From NCBI GenBank assembly GCA_964462295.1, contig CAYWXH010000021.1, positions 1 to 26,576 of the forward strand: a stretch of 26,576 nt of DNA, in the 5' to 3' direction. A program made the position numbers and the translations under genes. Below the pieces are notes generated by a model that saw only the letters and a program-made list of their open reading frames with translations, did not search any database and was not told where the DNA came from. Positions 15,135 to 21,663 of the stretch are shown piece by piece (the first letter of the stretch is position 1; every line of letters starts with the position of its first letter). Source of the stretch: JALVIU01 sp964462295. GTDB lineage: Bacteria; Atribacterota; JALVIU01.

Positions 15135-16443
15135 CCCTTTTTCTCCTCTTTGGTAGTGGATCAATGGGTGGTTTAAATATCTCATCATAGTCAAATATCA
15201 TATCCCCCATCTTTATCTCCATCCCAGATTTTGCACCATATCTTAAAAGTGCCTTTTTAAGCCCCATTCTTGTTATTACATTTAAAAAATGTCTTGCCGC
15301 ATCCCAACTTGTAAAATCTGTCTTGTAGATGAGTTTTTCGATCTTTTCCCCTTTTACTTCAAGTCCTGTTGGGGTCTTTTCGATTAGGAAAAGTGGTGTG
15401 TATGTATAAGTCTTTTCCTTATCCTCTGATTTTTCCTCTTTAGGGGACCAGTCCATTTTTGAGAGGGTATCATAGATATAGGCCCTCAATGTATCAATAT
15501 TTATCCTATTTTTTGCAGATACAGATATTACAGGTAGAGAAAACTCCTCTTTTGCCACATTTTCAACAGATCTTACATCATCTATAAGGTCTATCTTATT
15601 TAGGACCAAAAGTGCCTCTTTTTTTGAAATCTCTGGATTATATCTTTTAAGCTCTTCTCTTAAAAGGTAAAAATTTTCCTTCCAATTAGGTAGAGAAACA
15701 TCTAAAACAAAGACCAAAAGCCCTACGCGCTCTATGTGTTTTAAGAATTTAAAGCCCAAACCCTTTCCCTCTGATGCACCTTCGATAAGTCCAGGGAGGT
15801 CTGCAAGGATAAAGGTCTCTTCCCTTATCCCATCTGGGTCAGAGATTACACCAAGGTTTGGATTCAAAGTAGTAAAGGGGTAATCCCCTATTTCAGGATG
15901 TGCATTTGTAAGCACAGAAAGTAATGATGATTTTCCCGCATTTGGAAAACCTACAAATCCTGCATGTGCGATAAGTCTTAGTTCAAGGATAAAACTCTTC
16001 TCCTCCCCTGGTTCACCTCTTTCAGCAAAACGAGGGGTTTGGTTTACAGAACCCCTAAAGTGATAGTTTCCTCTGCCTCCCTTTCCTCCACGGGCAGCAA
16101 CAAATCTCTTTCCCTCTCTATCAAGATCATATATAATTTTACCTGTCTCTGGATCTATAAATACAGTACCTGTAGGTACATAAATAATAAGATCTTTGCC
16201 ATCTCTGCCTCTTTGTTTTTTTCCCTTACCATGCCCACCAGAGGGGGCCTTTATATGTGGATGAAGGTAGAGTGGTCTTAAGAGATGTGGGTCATTTTTG
16301 GCAACAAAGACAATATCTCCCCCATCCCCACCATCTCCTCCGTCGGGGCCACCTTTGGGGATAAACCTCTCTCTTCTAAAACTTACTGCACCATCTCCTC
16401 CACGGCCTGCTTTCAGAAAAATTCTAACCCTATCTACAAACAT
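15124..16443 (-). CDS. obg: GTPase Obg (CgtA)
   Basis: A conserved ribosome-assembly and stress GTPase of about 439 residues. Domains in order: glycine-rich Obg fold (about 1-156), G domain (about 157-330) and C-terminal OCT domain (about 345-428). Numbering from the GTG two codons upstream, the P-loop GFPNAGKSS is at 167-175, switch II DLPGLIEGA at 217-225, NKID at 284-287 and SAK at 311-313. The OCT domain is present only in some Obg proteins. ATG at 16443 matches the usual MFVD start; GTG at 16449 is the alternative. Neither has a ribosome site: the sequence just before is the T tract of the terminator after rpmA. It overlaps the convergent DUF2298 gene by 11 bases. Identity certain; start and mode of expression uncertain. 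Confidence 0.95.
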   Translation of the reverse strand: MFVDRVRIFLKAGRGGDGAVSFRRERFIPKGGPDGGDGGDGGDIVFVAKNDPHLLRPLYLHPHIKAPSGGHGKGKKQRGRDGKDLIIYVPTGTVFIDPETGKIIYDLDREGKRFVAARGGKGGRGNYHFRGSVNQTPRFAERGEPGEEKSFILELRLIAHAGFVGFPNAGKSSLLSVLTNAHPEIGDYPFTTLNPNLGVISDPDGIREETFILADLPGLIEGASEGKGLGFKFLKHIERVGLLVFVLDVSLPNWKENFYLLREELKRYNPEISKKEALLVLNKIDLIDDVRSVENVAKEEFSLPVISVSAKNRINIDTLRAYIYDTLSKMDWSPKEEKSEDKEKTYTYTPLFLIEKTPTGLEVKGEKIEKLIYKTDFTSWDAARHFLNVITRMGLKKALLRYGAKSGMEIKMGDMIFDYDEIFKPPIDPLPKRRKRANR

Positions 16444-16449
16444 CTTCAC

Positions 16450-16478
16450 AAAAAGAAAAAGCCCCGAAATCGGGGCTT
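16450..16478 (-). terminator. Rho-independent terminator between rpmA and obg
   Basis: On the minus strand AAGCCCCG (16478-16471), a 4-base loop and CGGGGCTT (16466-16459) are followed by TTTTTCTTTTT down to 16450. The rpmA stop codon forms part of the left arm, and the obg start follows the T tract directly. A textbook terminator inside an otherwise conserved rplU-rpmA-obg unit, presumably limiting obg expression to read-through. Confidence 0.9.
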
Positions 16479-16734
16479 AGTTCAAGCTCTCCACAACGCT
16501 TACGCGTTTCTTGTTATTCTTTATATCAAACTTTACATACCCATCTCTCAGTGCGAAAATGGTATAATCTCTTCCAAGCCCCACATTTTCACCTGGGTGA
16601 ATCTTTGTACCCCTTTGTCTTATTATAATATTTCCTGCCTTGACAAACTCTCCTGCAAATTTCTTAACACCTAAATATTTAGGATTACTATCTCTGCCGT
16701 TTCTTGAACTTCCAACACCCTTTTTATGTGCCAT
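16477..16734 (-). CDS. rpmA: 50S ribosomal protein L27
   Basis: An 85-residue ribosomal protein; its N-terminus reaches towards the peptidyl-transferase centre. MAHKKGVGSSRNGRDSNPK is diagnostic. It lacks the cleaved N-terminal extension (xFFAxK type) of Bacillota L27, which is useful taxonomically. It starts 3 bases after rplU, with the GGAGG ribosome site lying across the rplU stop codon, and its own stop is within a terminator stem. Confidence 0.97.
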   Translation of the reverse strand: MAHKKGVGSSRNGRDSNPKYLGVKKFAGEFVKAGNIIIRQRGTKIHPGENVGLGRDYTIFALRDGYVKFDIKNNKKRVSVVESLN

Positions 16735-16737
16735 AAC

Positions 16738-17055
16738 TTAACCTCCTACCTCGATCTTTTCAATCTTTACCTCTGTAAAAGGCTGACGGTGACCTGTTTT
16801 TTTATGATAATTTACCTTATTTTTATATTTAAATACTATGACCTTTTTTCCTCTTCCCTCTCTTAAAACCTTGCCTACAACCTTTGCACCATCTACAAAT
16901 GGTTTTCCTACCTTTATGCCATCTTCATCTTTTATCATGAGGACCTTATCAAACTCTACCTCATCACCCTTTGCTTTTCCAAGTTTTTCAATCTTTAAAA
17001 CGGTATCTTTAGATACGGTATACTGTTTTCCACCGGTTTCAATTATAGCTTCCAT
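16738..17055 (-). CDS. rplU: 50S ribosomal protein L21
   Basis: A 105-residue ribosomal protein (family about 103). MEAIIETGGKQYTVSKDTV matches the usual opening, and the C-terminal KKTGHRQPFTEVKI is the conserved rRNA-binding tail. The frame is open 30 codons further upstream, to 17145. That would place the start on the promoter and has no family support, so the ATG at 17055, after GGGGGTAATACAG, is chosen. First gene of rplU-rpmA-(obg). Confidence 0.96.
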   Translation of the reverse strand: MEAIIETGGKQYTVSKDTVLKIEKLGKAKGDEVEFDKVLMIKDEDGIKVGKPFVDGAKVVGKVLREGRGKKVIVFKYKNKVNYHKKTGHRQPFTEVKIEKIEVGG

Positions 17056-17116
17056 CTGTATTACCCCCAATTCATATATTTTCTTATAGACAGAAATTTC
17101 CAAAGTAGCATTGTAA

Positions 17117-17145
17117 AATTTACCATATAAAATGAAATTTGTCAA
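17117..17145 (-). promoter_or_regulatory. Promoter for the rplU operon
   Basis: Minus-strand TTGACA (17145-17140), a 17-base spacer and TAAATT (17122-17117). The -35 box is perfect and lies 2 bases beyond the stop codon of the upstream DUF218 gene. The -10 box is a four-of-six match. A leader of about 55 bases would precede rplU. Confidence 0.65.
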
Positions 17146-17147
17146 GT

Positions 17148-17921
17148 TTATTTAGGCAATATTTTGTAAAACAACATCCCCATCCGCTCTTTAAGGCCTA
17201 AAAAGCTATAGTAAAGATAACTAGCATGGGGCAAAAAACTTATCCAAGTATAAGGGTGTGCCTCTGTAAGGTAAGAAGATGGGGCAGGATATACTGTTAT
17301 ACCTTTCCCTGAAAAAAGCCCTAATGCACGAGCAAGATGAAAGGCAGAGCTAATAAGTACTATACTTTTAAAATCACTATCTTTACAAATCTTCAAAGAA
17401 TAAAGTGCATTCTCATATGTATTTCGGGATCTATTCTCTACTATTATAAAGGAATCAGGAACCCCAAGTCTTACAAGGAAATCTTTCATAACATCTGCCT
17501 CTGTGCCAGGAAGGCTCATAAGGGGCCTTCCTCCACTTAACACAATAGGCACCATAAGCTTTTTCCATATAAAATACCCATAGATAAGGCGAGAAAGGGT
17601 ATGTTCCTTTGGATATAGATTATCTTCGGGAAAAGGAGATCTCCCCTCATTTAATCCTCCACCAAGTATAACAATAGCATCAACATTTTTTAGATTTTCC
17701 AAATTAAGTGGTGGATACCTATCTTCTAAACTCTTTAAGATAAGATCACTCCCCGGTTCTATGGAAAGAAAGTAAAGGGAAAACAAAATCAAAAAAACCA
17801 ACACAGTTGAGACAAATCTCTTTCCTTTTAGCGCAAAGGGCAAAAGGAGCAATAATAAAAGGATAAATAGACCTGGGGGAAGAAAAAGATATGTAAAAAT
17901 CTTCGATAGAAAAAAACTCAT
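17148..17921 (-). CDS. DUF218/YdcF-like membrane protein (ElyC/SanA family)
   Basis: A 257-residue protein with two N-terminal membrane helices (about 10-30 and 36-54) and a DUF218 domain facing outward or inward. Conserved pieces are VDAIVILGGGL (80-90), VLSGGRP (127-133), TEADVMKDFLVRLGVP (140-155) and VENRSRNTYENA (161-172). E. coli relatives ElyC and SanA act in envelope and peptidoglycan/lipid-carrier homeostasis; the biochemical activity is not settled. The ribosome site GGAG overlaps the stop codon of the upstream Rpn gene (13-base gap), so it is expressed from the Rpn promoter, possibly by coupling. Its stop codon lies against the -35 box of the rplU promoter. Confidence 0.87.
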   Translation of the reverse strand: MSFFLSKIFTYLFLPPGLFILLLLLLLPFALKGKRFVSTVLVFLILFSLYFLSIEPGSDLILKSLEDRYPPLNLENLKNVDAIVILGGGLNEGRSPFPEDNLYPKEHTLSRLIYGYFIWKKLMVPIVLSGGRPLMSLPGTEADVMKDFLVRLGVPDSFIIVENRSRNTYENALYSLKICKDSDFKSIVLISSAFHLARALGLFSGKGITVYPAPSSYLTEAHPYTWISFLPHASYLYYSFLGLKERMGMLFYKILPK

Positions 17922-17934
17922 AAGATGCTCCTTT

Positions 17935-18180
17935 TTACAATTCTTCTACACTTTTTACACGCTTTATCTTCTCTTTTAGCTCTTCTAATTTTTCTATACT
18001 ATTTATCTCTTTTACATATCTATTATAAAACATAAGACCCTCTCCTCCAAATTTTATTTCAAGGGCCAATTTAATGCCTTCCTTTATACCTTCTTTAATG
18101 CCTTCCTTTATACCTTCTTTAATGCCTTCCTTTATACCTTCTTCTTTTATAAGCTCTTCTGTAGGTGATAAGTATGGCAT
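17935..18180 (-). CDS. Predicted internal small Rpn protein (81 residues), in frame inside the nuclease gene
   Basis: An ATG at codon 234 of the Rpn gene (18180) is preceded by GAGGAGGTGA (18195-18186), the strongest Shine-Dalgarno in this window, with 8 bases between GGAGG and the ATG. Translation from here gives an 81-residue protein beginning MPYLSPTEELI, carrying all six EGIK repeats and the C-terminal helical tail, with no nuclease residues. Small C-terminal Rpn products that neutralise the large form are reported in E. coli. This layout fits that model, but expression and function here are inferred. Confidence 0.65.
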   Translation of the reverse strand: MPYLSPTEELIKEEGIKEGIKEGIKEGIKEGIKEGIKLALEIKFGGEGLMFYNRYVKEINSIEKLEELKEKIKRVKSVEEL

Positions 18181-18879
18181 GCTTTTCACCTCCTCAATTT
18201 TCCTTATTTCATTTAATAACCTATCTTTCATCTGGGGTGGTGTATATAATAAAATATCTATAAATTTAAAAAGCTTTATAATTTCTCTTTTACTATATCC
18301 TTTATCGTATAAACTCCTTATAAGGTTTATTTTAAAATTATATACCTTTTCCTCATCCCTACCTTTTAAAAGTAAAGCATATTTTGCACTTGTTACGACT
18401 GGTGCAAATACATTTTTTACTCTGCTAATCTTCTCATCTTTTGTATCTATAATTTTATAAACTTTATATCTATAAATAAGCTCTGTAGTATAAAAATCAT
18501 ATTTATATTCCCTGGGCTGCCAACCCTCGCTTCTATCTCCTAGTATAGCTATTGCCATAATTTTTTTATCATATCTGTCAAATATCCTATAGAAGTATTT
18601 AAACATCCTTTTTGAAAATTCTTTTTCCATATAATTCTGTATTTCTATGTGAATAAATACCCAAGGATTTTCTTCTTTGGTAGTAGGGACTTCTATAAGT
18701 TTATCTACTATTCCCTCACCTTTATCACTTTCAGGAAATAAAGAGTGTAGTTCCTGCTCTCTCGATACAGGTTCTCTACTGTGATCTATTATATCTTTTA
18801 TCTCTGGCAGAAAAAAGTCTACAAATTGGGGGAAAAATTCTTCGATAATCTCTTTCCATGCTATATCTTTTAGTTTCAT
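17935..18879 (-). CDS. Rpn-family PD-(D/E)XK nuclease (recombination-promoting nuclease/putative transposase), full-length form
   Basis: A 314-residue Rpn-family protein. The nuclease core is seen as Asp59 (IVDKLIEV) followed by Glu79-Ile-Gln81 (FIHIEIQNY), the family's D...ExQ active site. The opening, with an acidic helix then FFLPEIKDIIDHSREPV, is typical of the family. Residues 247-270 are six EGIK repeats encoded by a 24-bp tandem repeat, followed by a helical tail (271-314). Rpn proteins are DNA endonucleases that stimulate RecA-independent recombination. E. coli members are reported to be anti-phage toxins held in check by a small protein made from the same gene. The promoter at 18887-18915 would start transcription at or within 2 bases of this ATG, and there is no ribosome site, so the full-length protein is probably made from a leaderless mRNA. 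The DUF218 gene follows after 13 bases. Confidence 0.9.
   Translation of the reverse strand: MKLKDIAWKEIIEEFFPQFVDFFLPEIKDIIDHSREPVSREQELHSLFPESDKGEGIVDKLIEVPTTKEENPWVFIHIEIQNYMEKEFSKRMFKYFYRIFDRYDKKIMAIAILGDRSEGWQPREYKYDFYTTELIYRYKVYKIIDTKDEKISRVKNVFAPVVTSAKYALLLKGRDEEKVYNFKINLIRSLYDKGYSKREIIKLFKFIDILLYTPPQMKDRLLNEIRKIEEVKSMPYLSPTEELIKEEGIKEGIKEGIKEGIKEGIKEGIKLALEIKFGGEGLMFYNRYVKEINSIEKLEELKEKIKRVKSVEEL
18073..18143. repeat. 24-bp tandem repeat, three copies
   Basis: The 24-bp unit starting AATGCCTTCC is repeated at 18073, 18097 and 18121, the last copy one base short. Copies are identical. Each unit is itself two diverged 12-bp halves and encodes two EGIK/KEGI blocks on the minus strand. 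Because 24 is a multiple of three, copy-number change would alter protein length without shifting the frame. Confidence 0.95.
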
Positions 18880-18886
18880 CGTCTAA

Positions 18887-18915
18887 AGTATAGCATAGAT
18901 AATACCTTATGTCAA
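18887..18915 (-). promoter_or_regulatory. Extended -10 promoter giving a leaderless Rpn mRNA
   Basis: Minus-strand TTGACA (18915-18910), a 17-base spacer ending in TGC, then TATACT (18892-18887). Seven bases (TTAGACG) separate the -10 box from the ATG at 18879, so the expected first base is 18880 plus or minus one. No Shine-Dalgarno can fit. Confidence 0.85.
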
Positions 18916-19040
18916 ACTTTTGTATCCTAATAATATATGGAAAAGAAAGTATTTGTAAACAATTCTTCAAAAATATAAAAATTTATAATATTTTCCCTGA
19001 AAAAATCTTTGAAAACTTCTCTAATCACCCATAATCAAAG

Positions 19041-19068
19041 TTGACAGTAGATAAATATGTGTTATACT
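19041..19068 (+). promoter_or_regulatory. Promoter for the ROK-GH3-ABC operon
   Basis: TTGACA (19041-19046), a 16-base spacer and TATACT (19063-19068), about 60 bases before the ROK gene. The putative operator lies just downstream. Confidence 0.82.
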
Positions 19069-19077
19069 TAAATTAAG

Positions 19078-19102
19078 TTAGTTGTGTGTTGCAACCAACT
19101 AA
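19078..19102. promoter_or_regulatory. Putative ROK-repressor operator
   Basis: TTAGTTG (19078-19084) and CAACTAA (19096-19102) are perfect 7-bp inverted arms 11 bases apart, with a second palindrome GTTGCAAC (19088-19095) between them. It covers about +4 to +28 of the predicted transcript, a classic repressor position. Binding by the adjacent ROK protein is inferred. Confidence 0.6.
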
Positions 19103-19127
19103 TACCTTCTAATACTTTTGGTGGCCT

Positions 19128-20225
19128 ATGAATATATCGAATTCACTTATACGGATAGTAAACTATATATGGTTGAAAAAAAATGTAAGTATGGCTGATA
19201 TTACAGAAGAGTTACTTATAGAAAAATCTACTGTATCTCGTACCTTAAACAGACTAAAAAAACTAGGACTTATCAAAAAAACAGGAGAACTTGAACCATC
19301 CTCTCTAGGTGGAAGAAAAACGAATCTATTCACATTTAACTATAAAGCAGGAAATATTCTGGGAGTTCAGGTAGAACAGGATGGAATAGGATATGTACTT
19401 ACGGATTTAGAAGGTAATACAAAGAAAAAGGGCCTTGTAAGGGAAAAAATCTCTAAAGAAAATATAGTCAAAATAATCATAGATGAACTATCAAAAGCGA
19501 AGACCAAAAAAACAATAGGGGTAGGTATATCTATCCCTGGCATAATAGATACCAAAGGGGGGAAAATCCTTTTTTCAAGTGCATTAGGTTTAGAAAACTT
19601 TCCCCTGTCAGATATATTAAGGAAAGAGGTAGAGCTTCCAATAATCATAGAAAACGACAGTAACGCAGGGGTCTCTTATTTTAAACTGACATACAGAAAA
19701 GATGCAAAAAATATGGTCTACTTTTTACTTTCTCTGCCTTATGATATATCTGACAATATAGGCTTTGGTATGGGTATTCTAATAGATGAAAAAATATATC
19801 ATGGGACAAAAAACCTATCCGGAGAATTTGAAATAGGACGTCCCATTTCAAAAAATAAAAATAATATGGATATCTCTCAGTTTTTAGATTGGGTAGATAC
19901 CCCAGAAGCAGAAGAAGAACTTATAGAATTTTTGGGCTTCTTATCGGAAAAATTATCTTTTGCTATTTCTATACTTGACCCAGAATTTGTAGTAATTGGG
20001 GGGAACTTTACGCTTTTGCCTAAAAAATTCCTAAATCTTCTCATCAAAAAGATAAAAGAAAGAATTTCTATGTGGAAATATAGAGATACAGAAATTGAGA
20101 TGGAAAAATCTCAAGAGCTCATAATGGCAAAAGGTGCCGCATCCATAGTCTTACACCATTTCTTTATGACAAGAAAGGGCATAAAAGAGTTTTTAGAAAA
20201 TATAATAGAGGATATAGGAGTATAA
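19128..20225 (+). CDS. ROK-family transcriptional regulator
   Basis: A 365-residue regulator with an N-terminal winged HTH (about 20-52, TVSRTLNRLKKLGLI) and a C-terminal ROK sugar-kinase-like domain (from about 75). GVGISIPGIID (131-141) and ENDSNAG (175-181) are conserved ROK blocks. The zinc-binding CxCGxxGCxE cluster of many ROK proteins is absent: after GEFEIG (232-237) there are no cysteines, so the effector-site region has diverged. The ribosome site is weak (GGTGG, close to the ATG). First gene of an operon with a GH3 enzyme and an ABC transporter, behind a palindrome fit for autoregulation. It presumably represses the set until the transported sugar is present. Confidence 0.88.
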   Translation: MNISNSLIRIVNYIWLKKNVSMADITEELLIEKSTVSRTLNRLKKLGLIKKTGELEPSSLGGRKTNLFTFNYKAGNILGVQVEQDGIGYVLTDLEGNTKKKGLVREKISKENIVKIIIDELSKAKTKKTIGVGISIPGIIDTKGGKILFSSALGLENFPLSDILRKEVELPIIIENDSNAGVSYFKLTYRKDAKNMVYFLLSLPYDISDNIGFGMGILIDEKIYHGTKNLSGEFEIGRPISKNKNNMDISQFLDWVDTPEAEEELIEFLGFLSEKLSFAISILDPEFVVIGGNFTLLPKKFLNLLIKKIKERISMWKYRDTEIEMEKSQELIMAKGAASIVLHHFFMTRKGIKEFLENIIEDIGV

Positions 20226-20228
20226 AAA

Positions 20229-21647
20229 ATGGAAAAAGGGGAATTATTCTTTGTAGGATTTCCAGATGGTATAGACAAAGAGGCCATAGATTTAATAAAA
20301 AAATACAGACCAGGGGGTATTATGCTATACCCTACAAATATGGAAGATATGGATATGCTTCAAATTCATATGGAAATACTCTATGACCTTATGAAAAAGG
20401 AAGGCCTAAAATTTTTTATCTCTTCAGACCATGAGGGGGGACAACTTGAGACAGTTCCAGGCATTATGCCTTCTCCTGGGAATACCTCTTTTGGAAAAAG
20501 CACAAAATCTAATATATATCTATATGGTAAATACTTGGGAAAAACCCTAAAAAGTTATGGTTTTAACACCCTGTTTGCCCCTGTAGTTGATACATTCCAC
20601 GATGAGTCAAGCCCTGTGACAGGATTACGAACCTTCTCTGAGGATCCATATAAAGTAGGAGAGTATGCAAAAGAATTCATAAAGGGCCTTAGAGAGGAAG
20701 AGATTTTGGGCACATTGAAACACTTTCCAGGACATGGGAAAGCAATATCTGATTCCCATGAGACACTCCCCAAGATATATGATTTTGATGAAGATGACCA
20801 AGATCTCATACCCTTTAGAATAAACATTCAGGAAGGGGCAGAGCTTATTATGACTGCCCACATAATTTACCCCCATCTGGACAAAGTACCTGCAACACTA
20901 TCCAAGGAAATTCTTACACATCTATTGCGAGAAAAAATGGGGTATGAAAAACTCATAATAAGTGATGCTATAGAGATGCGGGCACTTTACAATAACTATA
21001 CAATATCGGAAATGGTAGAGAAATTTTTCAATGCAGGGGGGGATATGTTTCTTATTGCAGAGGCAAGGGAAAATCTACAAGATGCATACGAATCACTCGA
21101 AAGACTTATAAATAATAGGCATATAAATTTAGATAATCTTGAAAATAGTTTAAAGAGGATAGAGGAAATAAAAAAATCATATGTAATAAAGGATTATAGT
21201 CTTTCATTTTTGGCAAAAGTAGCAAAAGAAGCAATAAAATATAAAGTCAATACCAAACTACAATCAGATGATAGTATAACCTTTTTAGTCCCAAAGGCTT
21301 CCAAGTTGAGCCTTGCAGACACTACAAATAAAGATATATCAAAATATGAGGGGGTGATAAGACTATTTTGTAAAGATCCAAGAATAGTAAAATACGATAT
21401 CTTTTCAGGTGAGCTTGATGGACCTGTTCCACCATCGCCTCACATAGTATCTTTTGTGGTAGATTCTTTTAGGTTTAAAGGGCAACAAAAGATGCAAAAA
21501 TCCTTAAAAGAAAAAACACCTAATCCAATCTATTTAATAATTAGAAATCCAAACGATGAAGAGCTTTACAAAAAGGAAAACTACATAGTTACACTCTCTA
21601 CGAAGCCTATATCCATTTATTATGTATTAAAAAATCTTTTTAAATAA
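20229..21647 (+). CDS. GH3-family beta-N-acetylhexosaminidase (NagZ-like)
   Basis: A 472-residue enzyme: a GH3 barrel (about 1-325) plus a diverged C-terminal domain of about 140 residues. The NagZ-type signature KHFPGHG (164-170) then SDSH (174-177) is present, with the Asp175-His177 dyad that serves as acid/base in this subgroup. Asp246 (IISDAIEM) is the expected nucleophile, and Asp67 (SSDHEGG) should bind the sugar. Enzymes with this dyad remove terminal beta-linked N-acetylglucosamine; a few are phosphorylases. No signal peptide, so it would act on oligosaccharides or cell-wall fragments after import. The start lies 3 bases after the ROK stop; the binding-protein gene follows after 16 bases. 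GlcNAc-type specificity is an inference from the motif. Confidence 0.85.
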   Translation: MEKGELFFVGFPDGIDKEAIDLIKKYRPGGIMLYPTNMEDMDMLQIHMEILYDLMKKEGLKFFISSDHEGGQLETVPGIMPSPGNTSFGKSTKSNIYLYGKYLGKTLKSYGFNTLFAPVVDTFHDESSPVTGLRTFSEDPYKVGEYAKEFIKGLREEEILGTLKHFPGHGKAISDSHETLPKIYDFDEDDQDLIPFRINIQEGAELIMTAHIIYPHLDKVPATLSKEILTHLLREKMGYEKLIISDAIEMRALYNNYTISEMVEKFFNAGGDMFLIAEARENLQDAYESLERLINNRHINLDNLENSLKRIEEIKKSYVIKDYSLSFLAKVAKEAIKYKVNTKLQSDDSITFLVPKASKLSLADTTNKDISKYEGVIRLFCKDPRIVKYDIFSGELDGPVPPSPHIVSFVVDSFRFKGQQKMQKSLKEKTPNPIYLIIRNPNDEELYKKENYIVTLSTKPISIYYVLKNLFK

Positions 21648-21663
21648 AAAAAGGAGGTCAAAA

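Noticed and set aside
17056..17145. Thirty extra codons at the N-terminus of L21.
   Set aside because: They would overlie the rplU promoter, and L21 proteins begin at MxAIIETGGKQY.
18073..18143. Possible CRISPR-like or regulatory repeat array.
   Set aside because: Units are directly tandem with no spacers, and lie wholly inside a coding frame with period 24.
18074..18460. Plus-strand frame across the Rpn gene with MPSFIPSL repeats.
   Set aside because: It is the complement of the EGIK-coding repeat; no ribosome site or family resemblance, and the minus-strand Rpn frame accounts for the sequence.
17935..18879. Reading the Rpn gene as part of an insertion sequence because the family is often labelled transposase.
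   Set aside because: No terminal inverted repeats or target-site duplications were seen around it, and it is in operon with a chromosomal gene. Rpn proteins are not known to be mobile by themselves.
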